Shown here: positions 16,698 to 25,415 of the stretch, in pieces
How the letters are laid out: each line of letters begins with the position of its first letter
How positions within the stretch are numbered: position 1 is the first letter of the stretch
NCBI RefSeq assembly: GCF_030323025.1
Contig: NZ_CP097329.1
Span: 2,015,001-2,079,000, forward strand
Direction of reading: 5' to 3'
DNA from: Pseudanabaena mucicola str. Chao 1806
Lineage (GTDB): Bacteria > Cyanobacteriota > Cyanobacteriia > Pseudanabaenales > Pseudanabaenaceae
Length of the DNA stretch: 64,000 bases
The notes under the pieces: model-generated
Told to the model about the DNA's origin: nothing
The model's database searches: none
What the model saw: the letters and a program-made list of their open reading frames with translations, nothing else
Position numbers and translations under genes: made by a program

Positions 16698-18074
16698 CTA
16701 TTGACATAAAGTAAATGGTTCGCGGATGAAGTAGAGAGCATCGCGTCCTACAACGTTCATGCCTCCACGATCCCAAGTTCCCCACTTGGTTATATACTTT
16801 TTGCCGTTGCGATTCTCAACTACAACTGTAAAGTTATTGCGAAGCTCTCGATAGCAACCTTCTAGATTGGATAGGGTTAAATCTAGTACAGGAATATCGA
16901 ATTTCGCCATTCCTTTGTTTTCGACAAAGAGACCTTCTGCTCCTCTTTCCATAATTAGAACTGTTGGACTATTCGTAACCTTCAAAATGTTTTCTTTAAC
17001 ATTCCTGCCCTCTTCTCCACGTTGAATCATGATCTGGCGAAATTTAACACCAAAATTGATATACGGAGAATTAAGATTATCGTCGTTAAAAATTAGAGGT
17101 GTTCCATCCTGTCTCGCTAATATATAGGCAGTGGCAAGATAAGAATCGGTAGCATCGTTGAAGGGATTGATCGCCTGAGCGTTAAGTTCTCGAATTGTGT
17201 CGTGATTTCTCCCAAAAGTTACACTACGTTGGTCGTTAATATCAATTGCAGGTAGCGATCGCAAGTCACCACCAAAAGTAAACGCATTCTTCATCGAGTT
17301 ATAGAGAACAAAATCTTCAACTGCAGCAATCCAATTATAGTCTTCTGCTTTTGTATCACTATCTTCGATCACCTCAAGGTAGTTCCATGTCTTGCCTTGG
17401 CTTTCTCGATCGATGTAATCAATGTACTCTTTGACAACCTCTGTTGGCATATGCTTGGCAGCATCAAATCGGAATCCATCAATTCCTAAGTCTAGTAATT
17501 TTTTTAGATGTGCTTTTTGAATGGTCTTGACATTATCGGTGAATTTTAGATCTGGAAGTCCTCCCAGCCAACAATTCACTTCAGTGATTCTATTGCCATC
17601 ATTATAGTTAATGTTGCAAGGTTTATCGATTGGATTTCTGGTGGATTTAGTATTAAAGTCACTTGGGGAAAGGTTAGGGAACTTCGATATATCTTCAATG
17701 CCATCGTTACCATCCAAGTTCGCCATGTGATTGAAAACGACATCCGCAATAACTTGGACATTGCAGCTATGCGCTTTATCGGTAAGTTTTTTTAGATCGC
17801 TTTCAGATCCCAATCCTTCAATTACGCTGTAATCAAATGGTTGATAGCGCTTCCACCATTCGTTACCTGAATTTGATTTCTGTGCAGGAGAGATTTGAAT
17901 GTGCGAGTATCCTTGCTCCGCTAACGTGCAGACAAATTTTTCAACATCGTTATATTTTTGATTAAACGCATGAAAAATCGCTGTGGGTTGTTCTGCCGCG
18001 ATCGCCTTAGGAGGAAGATTGAAAGTTGCGAACAGAATCAACACCAAGATTAAGACAAATTGCTTGAAAAACAT
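16698..18074 (-). CDS. Secreted GH13 alpha-amylase
   Basis: The 458-residue protein has a signal peptide (about 1-27, ending PPKAIAAEQ) and a GH13 barrel. The four conserved regions are visible: DVVFNH (about 100), GFRFDAAKH (about 200, holding the nucleophile Asp), YLEVIE (about 235, the acid/base Glu), and FGRNHDT (about 290). The C-terminal beta-sandwich ends with a Cys. It is predicted to hydrolyse alpha-1,4-glucans outside the cell or in the periplasm. It is compact for its family, with no starch-binding module. It is not linked to glycogen genes here. Confidence 0.87.
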   Translation of the reverse strand: MFFKQFVLILVLILFATFNLPPKAIAAEQPTAIFHAFNQKYNDVEKFVCTLAEQGYSHIQISPAQKSNSGNEWWKRYQPFDYSVIEGLGSESDLKKLTDKAHSCNVQVIADVVFNHMANLDGNDGIEDISKFPNLSPSDFNTKSTRNPIDKPCNINYNDGNRITEVNCWLGGLPDLKFTDNVKTIQKAHLKKLLDLGIDGFRFDAAKHMPTEVVKEYIDYIDRESQGKTWNYLEVIEDSDTKAEDYNWIAAVEDFVLYNSMKNAFTFGGDLRSLPAIDINDQRSVTFGRNHDTIRELNAQAINPFNDATDSYLATAYILARQDGTPLIFNDDNLNSPYINFGVKFRQIMIQRGEEGRNVKENILKVTNSPTVLIMERGAEGLFVENKGMAKFDIPVLDLTLSNLEGCYRELRNNFTVVVENRNGKKYITKWGTWDRGGMNVVGRDALYFIREPFTLCQ

Positions 18075-18169
18075 AGGTCAAAAATTCTCTTCTTGTTTGT
18101 CGGTGAAATGGCGATTGTGGTTTTGGTAATGGAACGGGACAAATTCGCGATCGCCCTCCCCAATCGTGA

Positions 18170-19777
18170 CTAAAAATTAGATTTCAGCAACCCGCTCATG
18201 AGGTTGAAGTTGCGATCAAACCACTCAATTAGTTTGAACACACTAGAGACATTACGAGGTGGATTGGAAATCAAGGTGTCAAGCTGAATAAGACGCTCGA
18301 AATTGATGTCGATCGAACCCTTGCGTGGTTTTCCATCATCTTGATAAAACTGCACACCTGCAAGTTGCATGATCTGAATTAGCTCCTGTGCCACGATCCC
18401 ATAACCAATTGTGGTGGGATGGATACCATCTAGCGAGAATAGACCGCCCTGTGTCCGTCCCTTTGGATCTGACATAAAGAACTGGGAGGTCGGCACTGGT
18501 GACAGCCCTTGCAACGCGGATGGGAGTGGATAAGGCGTCCACCAACTAGGGCGAGCGCTAGGGTCTTCTATATAACGTCGGGAGGCAAGTCGATCTAATA
18601 AACCTGCTGTTTCAAATAAATACCAATCTTTGCCTGATTTACGTCCTTCTCGAACCACATCAGCGATCGCATCATTGTATTGATCGATCGCACTATCAAT
18701 GGCGCGGGCTTCTTGCCCTGTGATACTTGGATGTTTTTTAGGATCGAACATATCATCGCCGATCCAAGGCAAAGTGTAATAAGGAAAGTATCGAGATCCT
18801 GCGGCAAGTTTACCTCCTACTCCACGAGCATAGGGGGCGATCGTCACATGGGGAACTGTCCCGAAAATGACATGACGCGCTTTAATCTGTTTAACTTCTT
18901 CAACAATCTTATTCAGTTCCGCATGAAAATGGATAGGTCGCCAAACTGTATATCGATCGTTGAGTTTCATGTCGTCATAACCTTCAGCCGACCAATTCAC
19001 CTTAAAGGTAAGGATGCTACCCAGTGCATTGTTAGCTCCAATCAACACAATCAGTGTTTCAATGCCGTCGCCTGTACCTGTCTCTGTCGTTCCCTCTTTA
19101 CCCAAGGCTGTGGCTGCTTGTAAAGGAGTGAGTGCTTTACCATTTTCGCGGGCTGAGTTTAGGACGCGGAGGGCGGTGCGATCGTTGGCATTCTCCACAA
19201 TTTGCTGCAAAAAGTCATCCTTAGGTGTGTGGTCGTCGATTTCTTTTTTGCAGATATCTGCGTTCCGTAACAAGGTATTACACAAGTCCCAACCATAGAC
19301 TGCCAAGTTGTGGTTAATGTCCTTTTGAGTAGGTAGTTGCAAACCTTGTCCGCGCTCCCAATAGTCTTCATTCGCATCGAGGGTATCTCGCAAAAATAGT
19401 AGTGCAGGCATCAACTCCCACCAATCAATACTATTGCCATATTTGCGTTCAAGTTGGCGAGCAAGATTCTCAAGATTTAAAGGTAACCCTTCACCTGTTC
19501 CATCATAGGTGGGATAGCGCATCTGCTTTGCCCAGCCAAGTTCTTCAGCAATAATCATGGGATAGGAATGTCGGGTATTAAAAATTGCGCCACTTTGAAA
19601 CCCTTGAGTTAATGAGTCGCCGATCGCAACTAGTCTATGTCTTGGCGTTCCTTGCTTTGCGATCGTGACGGGAATACCCAAGGTTGGATCGGTTTCTGGT
19701 TTACGAGATTCTGATTGAATAATTACATCATCTGGAGTCTTCGGATCGAGCATATCAGGCGTTACTGGAGTTGACAT
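18170..19777 (-). CDS. SGNH/GDSL-type hydrolase-like protein
   Basis: The 535-residue protein carries the SGNH blocks in order: GDSLTQG (about 53, block I serine), GANNAL (about 248, block III Asn) and the Asp/His pair in DGIHPTTIGYG (about 447). No clear signal peptide is seen; the N-terminus is polar. It is likely an esterase or lipase-type hydrolase of unknown substrate, longer than typical GDSL enzymes because of inserted helices between blocks. It lies 95 bases upstream of the amylase gene on the same strand, so co-expression is possible. Confidence 0.75.
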   Translation of the reverse strand: MSTPVTPDMLDPKTPDDVIIQSESRKPETDPTLGIPVTIAKQGTPRHRLVAIGDSLTQGFQSGAIFNTRHSYPMIIAEELGWAKQMRYPTYDGTGEGLPLNLENLARQLERKYGNSIDWWELMPALLFLRDTLDANEDYWERGQGLQLPTQKDINHNLAVYGWDLCNTLLRNADICKKEIDDHTPKDDFLQQIVENANDRTALRVLNSARENGKALTPLQAATALGKEGTTETGTGDGIETLIVLIGANNALGSILTFKVNWSAEGYDDMKLNDRYTVWRPIHFHAELNKIVEEVKQIKARHVIFGTVPHVTIAPYARGVGGKLAAGSRYFPYYTLPWIGDDMFDPKKHPSITGQEARAIDSAIDQYNDAIADVVREGRKSGKDWYLFETAGLLDRLASRRYIEDPSARPSWWTPYPLPSALQGLSPVPTSQFFMSDPKGRTQGGLFSLDGIHPTTIGYGIVAQELIQIMQLAGVQFYQDDGKPRKGSIDINFERLIQLDTLISNPPRNVSSVFKLIEWFDRNFNLMSGLLKSNF

Positions 19778-20203
19778 AGGTTTTCTCCTAATATTCGATT
19801 TTGGGTTTGTCGCTACATTGGTTATTGATTAAGACATGGAAAAGATGTTTTGTTAATTTAATCTATGTTTTAGACTACAAAAAAATATGCAAAGAAAACA
19901 TAAAGATAATATAATTTTTTGTTCTTATACAAGTTAGAAGACTTAAGGGCGATCGCATTATCAAAAACAATCCATTGCGAGGGGATCTCATCATAAATTT
20001 CTGAAGAGGGATGGGTACTCATCTTATTGCTTGACAAACCTTAAGCTTTTTATTCGCTTAGCAACCACAGCAATTTAATACCTTGCCTGAAAATGCCCCC
20101 AGAATTCCAATGGTTTCGCAGATTATGGTTTGCATGATGTTTGTGGTGAGTTGTTTGTGGGAGAGGTCGTGGTAAAATATTGTAACTAGGTTAACGGTGT
20201 TTT
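19778..20203. other. Intergenic region with a short repeated segment
   Basis: No gene is visible. Bases 20083-20111 (TTGCCTGAAAATGCCCCCAG...) match 16520-16548 at 26 of 29 positions, both times in non-coding DNA near IS debris. The rest is A/T-rich and without long hairpins. Confidence 0.5.
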
Positions 20204-20413
20204 ATGTCAAATCTTGAACTATTGGCTCAGGTTGGGCAGTTATCGCGTACTGAAAAGTTTGAAATGGTGCAGTTTTTAATGGCTGCGTTGGCAAAAGAAG
20301 AAAGTCTAAAACCATTAGATAATATGGTGTCTTGTCGTCTTTGATCACCTTTTGATTATGGGGATGCGGCTCAGAAGTTGATGAGCTTATTAGAACCAAA
20401 AGAAGTGAAGTAA
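20204..20413 (+). pseudogene. Small antitoxin-like gene interrupted by a stop codon
   Basis: The frame MSNLELLAQVGQLSRTEKFE continues to SCRL and then meets TGA at 20342-20344. Reading on in the same frame gives SPFDYGDAAQKLMSLLEPKEVK and a normal stop at 20411. Similar small proteins of about 70 residues sit upstream of retropepsin-like genes in cyanobacteria, as far as I recall. The next gene starts one base after the stop. The in-frame stop suggests decay; recoding is possible but less likely. Confidence 0.5.
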
Positions 20414-20414
20414 G

Positions 20415-20741
20415 ATGTCAAATCCTAAGCGATTTCCTTTTATTGAGCGAAGGAATTCAAAAGGAGGAGCAAATGCTTTTCCTTGTGTACCGATCGCTTT
20501 GATTTATGGCGATCGCACTTCAGAAATTTTTGGACTGTTGGATACGGGTTCGAGTCTGAATGTATTACCCTATGATGTTGGGTTGGAGTTTGGATCAGTT
20601 TGCGAGGAGCAGAGTCTTTCAATTCCGTTATCAGGTAATCTTGCACCCTGGAAGCAAGAGGCTTGGCTGTTATGGGACAAGTTCGCCACTAAGGCGGATT
20701 TGTGGTCGTCAGTAAAATCGAGCGCCGCAAAGCCTTTTTAG
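20415..20741 (+). pseudogene. Retropepsin-like aspartic protease, frameshifted and truncated
   Basis: The N-terminal 75 residues carry a retroviral-type aspartic protease signature, GLLDTGSSLNVLPYDVGLEF. After SGNLAP the expected continuation, LEARGLAVMGQV, is found in the +2 frame near 20650, so a frameshift is present; the second frame stops about 10 codons later. The last 30 residues of the intact frame have no family character. It follows the broken small gene as an apparent operon. Confidence 0.6.
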
Positions 20742-21025
20742 ATGGAGCTAGACATGCCCTAGAAGGTAGGTTGGAAATCCCTAAGGAATTGCGACATGGA
20801 ATTGAATTAAGCGATCGCGAACTCCAGATTTTATCATTACTATGTGAAGAATCTCTAACTGATAAGGCGATCGCCCAGCAAATGAATCTATCGCTTAAAA
20901 CAGTTCAGAATTGCATACTCAGGTTAAAAGTTAAGCTAGATATCGATTATTTCGATGAGAATAATACTAGTACGAGGGTAGCTCTGTGTATGCAGGCAAT
21001 ACGAAGAAAGCTAATATTGCCATAA
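20702..21025 (+). CDS. LuxR-type HTH protein
   Basis: The 107-residue protein has a C-terminal GerE/LuxR DNA-binding domain: LSDRELQILSLLCEES, then DKAIAQQMNLSLKTVQNCIL. Nothing upstream resembles a receiver domain. The GTG at 20702 is the only start after a stop at about 20695 and overlaps the end of the retropepsin-like frame. The N-terminal FLDGARHALEGR suggests the back end of a longer regulator that was cut at the same breakpoint as the protease gene. The target is unknown. Confidence 0.6.
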   Translation: MVVSKIERRKAFLDGARHALEGRLEIPKELRHGIELSDRELQILSLLCEESLTDKAIAQQMNLSLKTVQNCILRLKVKLDIDYFDENNTSTRVALCMQAIRRKLILP

Positions 21026-21058
21026 ACGTAACTAGCATGATTTAAGATTTATAAACAA

Positions 21059-21095
21059 GCCATAAAAAAGCTCACATAGTGGGCTTTTTTATGGC
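21059..21095. terminator. Bidirectional terminator
   Basis: Perfect 13-bp arms GCCATAAAAAAGC / GCTTTTTTATGGC with an 11-base loop between convergent genes. Confidence 0.75.
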
Positions 21096-21104
21096 ATGAA
21101 TCAA

Positions 21105-21647
21105 CTAAGCATTAATAGTTGTGCTATCTACTTGATTTAATTGTTTAAACTTGCGACGAACAAAGCGTAAGAATAACAACCATTTTTCCGCAGGATACTC
21201 ATAGAATGAGAAAATATCTCCGAAAGCTGCAAAAGCATTTTGGTGATGGAGCCAATGTCTTTCTGGAGTAGTGATAAAGAAGAAATCACAAAAAGTTTTA
21301 ATTGGTTCGGGTGTTTTCCATTCCAAAATCGAAACATGTCGCCACACTACATGAAACTCACCTAATAAAAGTCCAATCAAAGTTCCTACAGCTGATAATT
21401 GCCATAGCCAAGGTGTAAATATGAAGTAGGGAACAGCACCTAAAATACCATCTAGTAATACAAGCGGATTTCTGGTTAAAACAGCATAATGGAGAAAGCT
21501 ACGATTTTTACCATGATGCACAATGCTGTGAAACTTGCCAAATACATGCTCAGGTACATGATAGAAAAATGTTGAAAAAAAGTCGCCTAATAACAACAAT
21601 ATTGCTGCTGTTGTAATTGCCTTAATCGACTCTAAAATAATTTCCAA
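21105..21647 (-). CDS. Fatty acid hydroxylase / sterol desaturase-like membrane protein
   Basis: The 180-residue protein shows the histidine clusters of the di-iron FA-hydroxylase superfamily: FYHVPEH (about 28), HSIVHHGKN (about 40), HVVWRH (about 100) and RHWLHHQN (about 130). Two to four hydrophobic helices separate them. The substrate is not predictable; relatives act on carotenoids, sterols or fatty acids. At 180 residues it is near the low end of the superfamily. The gene is monocistronic; a repeat-rich stretch lies beyond the PatA-like gene upstream. Confidence 0.7.
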   Translation of the reverse strand: MEIILESIKAITTAAILLLLGDFFSTFFYHVPEHVFGKFHSIVHHGKNRSFLHYAVLTRNPLVLLDGILGAVPYFIFTPWLWQLSAVGTLIGLLLGEFHVVWRHVSILEWKTPEPIKTFCDFFFITTPERHWLHHQNAFAAFGDIFSFYEYPAEKWLLFLRFVRRKFKQLNQVDSTTINA

Positions 21648-21729
21648 AGTAAACCCTCACAACTGGTTTAAGCCTAGGAGATCAAGTTAAAGTTGCGTTT
21701 ATATCAAGGTTAAGAATCGGTTTTTATAG

Positions 21730-22800
21730 TTAACGCTTGCTATATTTCTCTATAGTCGTTAACAACTCCTTTTCACCAAAGGGTTTAGTCAGGTATTCTG
21801 TCGCACCAACCATCCTAGCTTTCACACGATCAATGAAACCATCTTTCCCCGTAAGCATAATAATTGGAATTTTGGCAAAAGCACTGGAGCGGCGCAGCAT
21901 TCCACATAGCTCATAGCCATCGATCTCTGGCATAGTGATATCACACAAAACGAGATCAGGCTTATATTGAAAGATCACACTTAAAGCCTTAATTGGACTA
22001 GAAACTGCCTTAACCTGATAACCCTGATTATGCAAAATATATTCCACAGCATGACAAATCGTCATACTATCGTCAACACATAAGATTTTGGATGATTCCA
22101 CTTTAGCTTGTGGTGGCACATTAAATACTAATGGTGAAACTGTCACCTCTCCAGTAGCGATCGCCTCATAAATCAATTGACCAACTTTGCATATATCTAA
22201 TCCTGAATATCGAGATAACTGGCGAATAGTAGTTTTACCGTCAATCCAAGTAATTAAATGTGGTAAAGCATCATTAGATAACAGCACAGGACATTGATTT
22301 ACCGACTGGATAAATGGATAAAACTGTTGCCATGTCTGCAATTGACGCGATAACTCAGCGCTGATTTGAGAAAATTTGATGTGGGTTAATCTTGGTGTCA
22401 GGGCAGGGCTAATTTCAAAAACAAATGTGCCTTGGTAAAGACTCAGTATCTCAAAAAGTACCTCGCGCATTGTTCTTTCAATAATTGATTTTGCTTGAGT
22501 AGGATTGAGAATGTTTGATTCTAGCAGTGCCCAAATTTGCCCATATTCCAAGACATTAATTCCTAGCTTGGATGTCGCTAGTTGGTCAACAGCGTTTTCT
22601 AAGCCTAAACCATGTAAATAATCTCTTAGTCTAGTCAGATTGTTATTTGTATCTGTTGCATAGATCAACTCACCACGGCTAAAAAATAAAAACCAAAACT
22701 TCCCTGCGGTTGACTCAATCAATAACTCACCAGTTCTCTGCCCAAGCTCAATCAGGTGAATAATAGTATATACGTCAATTTCTCTGAGCGTGCCTTGCAT
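21730..22800 (-). CDS. PatA-like response regulator (DUF4388 plus receiver)
   Basis: The 356-residue protein has an N-terminal DUF4388/PATAN-type domain (MQGTLREIDVYTIIHLIELG, RTGELLIES) to about residue 150, a linker domain, and a C-terminal receiver from about 237. In the receiver, the acidic pocket is in ILCVDD, the phospho-acceptor Asp in LVLCDITMPEIDG (about 285) and the Lys in YLTKPFG (about 340). PATAN-REC proteins of this shape regulate phototaxis, pili and heterocyst pattern (PatA, PixG/TaxP1). No partner kinase is adjacent. Confidence 0.8.
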   Translation of the reverse strand: MQGTLREIDVYTIIHLIELGQRTGELLIESTAGKFWFLFFSRGELIYATDTNNNLTRLRDYLHGLGLENAVDQLATSKLGINVLEYGQIWALLESNILNPTQAKSIIERTMREVLFEILSLYQGTFVFEISPALTPRLTHIKFSQISAELSRQLQTWQQFYPFIQSVNQCPVLLSNDALPHLITWIDGKTTIRQLSRYSGLDICKVGQLIYEAIATGEVTVSPLVFNVPPQAKVESSKILCVDDSMTICHAVEYILHNQGYQVKAVSSPIKALSVIFQYKPDLVLCDITMPEIDGYELCGMLRRSSAFAKIPIIMLTGKDGFIDRVKARMVGATEYLTKPFGEKELLTTIEKYSKR

Positions 22801-22928
22801 GGGTAGTTACAAAGGAAGTTTTTGTGTGTTTAGAATATTTATAGATTAGTGTGTCTACATTATCAAAATCTCGTTACACTCCTTGATTTTAGGTTTTTTT
22901 AGTAGAAGTCCTATTTAATTCTGGAGAT

Positions 22929-23005
22929 TATAGCGTTTTCCAGTCTAGTGATGTACAGAGAATTGTCTACCAGCCGAATGCGGGCAAACAATCCTAAGCG
23001 CTATA
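22929..23005. repeat. Palindromic element, family F (copy 2, degenerate)
   Basis: It begins TATAGCGTTTTCC and ends GCGCTATA, with an internal GAGAATTGTCTACCAGCCG arm that matches the better copy at 49091-49180. The TATA ends fit a TA-type target. Confidence 0.6.
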
Positions 23006-23009
23006 AGCT

Positions 23010-23134
23010 AGCGTATTTTACAAGCCCAAAATTAAAAGCCTTGCAATGCAAGGCTTTTAATTTTGGGCTTTGAGAGAGCGTTTGCTACACAAGTCTCCTC
23101 TCAAAGCCCATTTCAAATTATCTTGAACTTACAT
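23010..23134. repeat. Palindromic element, family C (copy 2, reversed)
   Basis: Opposite orientation to the 2249-2395 element. It keeps the AAAAGCCTTGCAATGC hairpin and the GAGAGAGCGTTTGC arm, and finishes AATTATCTTGAACTTA, a decayed version of the family end. No flanking duplication was found. Confidence 0.6.
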
Positions 23135-23143
23135 TAATAAAAA

Positions 23144-23239
23144 ACTAGGTTGGTAGTGCGGCAAAGTAATTTTTTTAGTAATCATGTTGCGGGCGCGAAG
23201 TACCCCAACACAATTACATTGCATGACTAACACTAGGTT
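23144..23239. repeat. 80-bp miniature element, family D, 8-bp target duplication
   Basis: The 80-bp core (23152-23231) starts GGTAGTGCGGCAAAGTAATT and ends ATTGCATGACTAAC, so its ends are inverted repeats. ACTAGGTT is present on both sides (23144-23151 and 23232-23239), an exact 8-bp target duplication. A reversed relative with a stronger central hairpin is at 50642-50722. An 8-bp duplication would fit mobilisation by IS1595- or IS256-like transposases. Confidence 0.8.
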
Positions 23240-23368
23240 TTTACAGTGCACTTTTACCACACTACAGCCTCAATAGGCTGTAGTGTGGTACAGAAATATT
23301 TTTGAAAGTGGCGCTTCGCGCCACTTTCAAAAATATTTCTGGGGTTTAAGTAAGCGCAAAGCGCTCTA
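23240..23368. repeat. Nested hairpins, family E (copy 2)
   Basis: There are two hairpins: ACCACACTACAGCC and its complement (23247-23279), and AGAAATATTTTTGAAAGTGG around CTTCG (about 23281-23341). The family end GTAAGCGCAAAGCGCTCTA follows. Compare the family members at 46025-46104 and 61310-61410. Confidence 0.55.
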
Positions 23369-23430
23369 TAGAAATTAGCTCTAATTAGCGACTTGTTGTC
23401 TTTTGAGTCCTTAATCTTTAAATTTGAATC

Positions 23431-24006
23431 TTATGGCAGCAAATCTGGGGGAAGTAATACATTATTGATGACATGAATTACACCGTTGCTAGCTTTAACG
23501 TCAGCTTTAATGACCTTTGAGTTATCAATAACCACATTCTTGTTAGTCTTGGTTACTTTAATGGAACTACCATCAACGGTTTTGACCAGAGTGGAGCCAG
23601 ATTGAATATCTTTTGCATAAATAGTGCCAGGTACAACGTGGTAAGTCAAAACTTTAACTAAAGCTGCCTTATTTTCTGGCTTGAGAAGAAAATCTACAGT
23701 ACCTTTGGGCAATTTTGCAAATGCTTCATTGGTTGGGGCAAATACGGTGAAAGGACCTTTACCAGAAAGGGTATCAACAAGTCCCGCAGCCTTAACCGCA
23801 GCAACTAAAGTTGTGAAGGAATTGTTTGAGGATGCAATTTCAACAATGTTTTGTTTTTTAGTAACTTCGCTAAGCTTAGTTGGCTTTGCAGAGATGGTAG
23901 AGGTATCAGCAAGTGCTAATGACGGAACATTAGCTAAGATGCTCACTGTAGCGATCGCGAATGTAGCAGTTTTAATTAGAAAGTTGCCAGATATGTTTGC
24001 TTTCAT
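23431..24006 (-). CDS. Secreted fasciclin (FAS1) domain protein
   Basis: The 191-residue protein has a signal peptide (about 1-33, ending SLALA) and one FAS1 domain covering residues 55-189. The H1 block is [15 protein letters not shown] (about 107) and the H2 block is [20 protein letters not shown] near the C-terminus. FAS1 domains mediate adhesion or matrix contacts. There is no lipobox or further membrane anchor, so the protein is probably periplasmic or secreted. It is preceded by 455 bases without genes. Confidence 0.85.
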   Translation of the reverse strand: MKANISGNFLIKTATFAIATVSILANVPSLALADTSTISAKPTKLSEVTKKQNIVEIASSNNSFTTLVAAVKAAGLVDTLSGKGPFTVFAPTNEAFAKLPKGTVDFLLKPENKAALVKVLTYHVVPGTIYAKDIQSGSTLVKTVDGSSIKVTKTNKNVVIDNSKVIKADVKASNGVIHVINNVLLPPDLLP

Positions 24007-24461
24007 AAAATAAGCTTTAAGTTAAGGATAAGTTTTGTTACCTATTCTTAATAATACATTAACAATATTTAGTCCAGATGTATCCTGCAATGCTAACCTT
24101 CTGCTCTTTTTGCTTAAACTTAAACCAAGGAATTTTTTAAAAGTGTTGTAAACAGTACCTCAGACAGTAAAAAATAGGAACAAATATTCATCGGATAAGG
24201 TGCAAGTCATGAATCAAAACACCAGATGAATAGCATTAGAGACATAATTTTGTCATGTTCATATTCATCAAAGGAAACGCAGAGAGCATCAAAAAGGTAA
24301 TTTTGCCAATATCGCGATAGATCATCAAAGATCATCCACCCAATCAGTGACAGGGAAGAGCAAAGACGTTAAATTTAACGTCAGTTCGACGAGGACGAAG
24401 AGCCGCGCAAATGTCATAATCAAAATCACATTAAACTTAAAAATATCATCACAGCCTGTGC
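24007..24461. other. Gene-free region upstream of the fasciclin gene
   Basis: I see no coding frame or RNA gene. A short palindrome AACGTTAAATTTAACGTC-like motif occurs near 24366. The 90 bases before the fasciclin start are A/T-rich and may hold its promoter. Confidence 0.35.
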
Positions 24462-25151
24462 TCAAAAGTAATTTTGGAGAAAATAACTTAAAGCTGCACT
24501 AGATAAGGGAACTGATAGGTTATCTGTACCTCCTGGGGAATAGGCTTCTAGCAAAGCGGCGATCGCTGCAACAGGTATGGCAACACCCAGATCGCTAAGG
24601 TGAATACCATGGGTAATTCCTAAAACTCCAAGAATTACGATCAAGCTTGTCGCAAACATCGCAAAAGAGCCTTCGTAACTGCGTTTATTACCCAAATGAA
24701 CAAAGATATGCTTGCCAAAGCGCTTACCAACCAGAGCCGCCATCCCATCACCCCAAGACATCACCATCACGCCGATCACTGCATACTGAGGATGGCTGTC
24801 CCAAAGCAGAGTTACTAAAATTGTGATACTAAGCGCGTAGTAGAACACCCCATAGGTTTTGCGCCCCACATCGTTGAGCATCGGCAAAATATTCACTCGA
24901 TGGGATGCTAAAGCGATCGCGCTAAATACTACGCCTGCGGTAACACCCAACCATGTGGGAATATGCAACCACCATGAGATTAGCAAGACATTGCCAGTAC
25001 CGATATGCACGACTTTGCGAACTAATTCAGGATCTTGCTTGAGATGATGCAAGATTTCTGAAGCCAGAAATACTAGACCAAGCCAAATAACAACTGCACC
25101 AATTTGGATGGTCAGAGTAGATGTCTGAGTAATATCGCTAATTATGGGCAT
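24462..25151 (-). CDS. Phytol kinase, VTE5-type
   Basis: The 229-residue polytopic protein belongs to the dolichol/phytol kinase family (SEC59/VTE5). Conserved pieces are PELVRKVVHIGTGNVLL (about 40), WGDGMAALVGKRFGK (about 133), NKRSYEGSFAM (about 155) and EAYSPGGTDNLSVP (about 203). Cyanobacterial members phosphorylate phytol recycled from chlorophyll for tocopherol or for re-use. About seven hydrophobic helices are visible. The family call is firm, while phytol rather than another prenol is inferred from the host being a cyanobacterium. Confidence 0.8.
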   Translation of the reverse strand: MPIISDITQTSTLTIQIGAVVIWLGLVFLASEILHHLKQDPELVRKVVHIGTGNVLLISWWLHIPTWLGVTAGVVFSAIALASHRVNILPMLNDVGRKTYGVFYYALSITILVTLLWDSHPQYAVIGVMVMSWGDGMAALVGKRFGKHIFVHLGNKRSYEGSFAMFATSLIVILGVLGITHGIHLSDLGVAIPVAAIAALLEAYSPGGTDNLSVPLSSAALSYFLQNYF

Positions 25152-25316
25152 AGGACAAACTACAAATAAGCATATAAATAGCTAGGCATAAGAAAACTCA
25201 AAATAGGAAGTATCAAAGCCAAGAGAATCGTAATGATAAAGAAGAGCATCTTCAATACCCCACTTTAAATTATCCTCAGAGTCAAACATTTGTCCAGAAA
25301 GGTGGCTATGCTTTAT

Positions 25317-25392
25317 AAGACTTAAGCAAAATAACGCATCATAATGGCAATTCATGAATTGCCATTATGATGCAATTCGAGTTTTAAGTCTT
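25317..25392. repeat. Element with a perfect 38-bp palindrome
   Basis: Bases 25336-25373 are self-complementary without any loop (half site: GCATCATAATGGCAATTCA). The outer arms AAGACTTAA (25317-25325) and TTAAGTCTT (25384-25392) form a wider inverted repeat. It lies between the histidine kinase and the phytol kinase genes. No second copy was found in this window. Confidence 0.7.
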
Positions 25393-25415
25393 TTTTGCGT
25401 AATTCCTAACCTATC

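Noticed and set aside
18680-19123. 147-codon plus-strand frame opposite the SGNH hydrolase gene
   Set aside because: It is an antisense shadow of a well-supported gene and its sequence shows no protein family.
22929-23368. CRISPR array, suggested by dense repeats
   Set aside because: The repeats belong to different palindromic families and there are no equal-length direct repeats with unique spacers.
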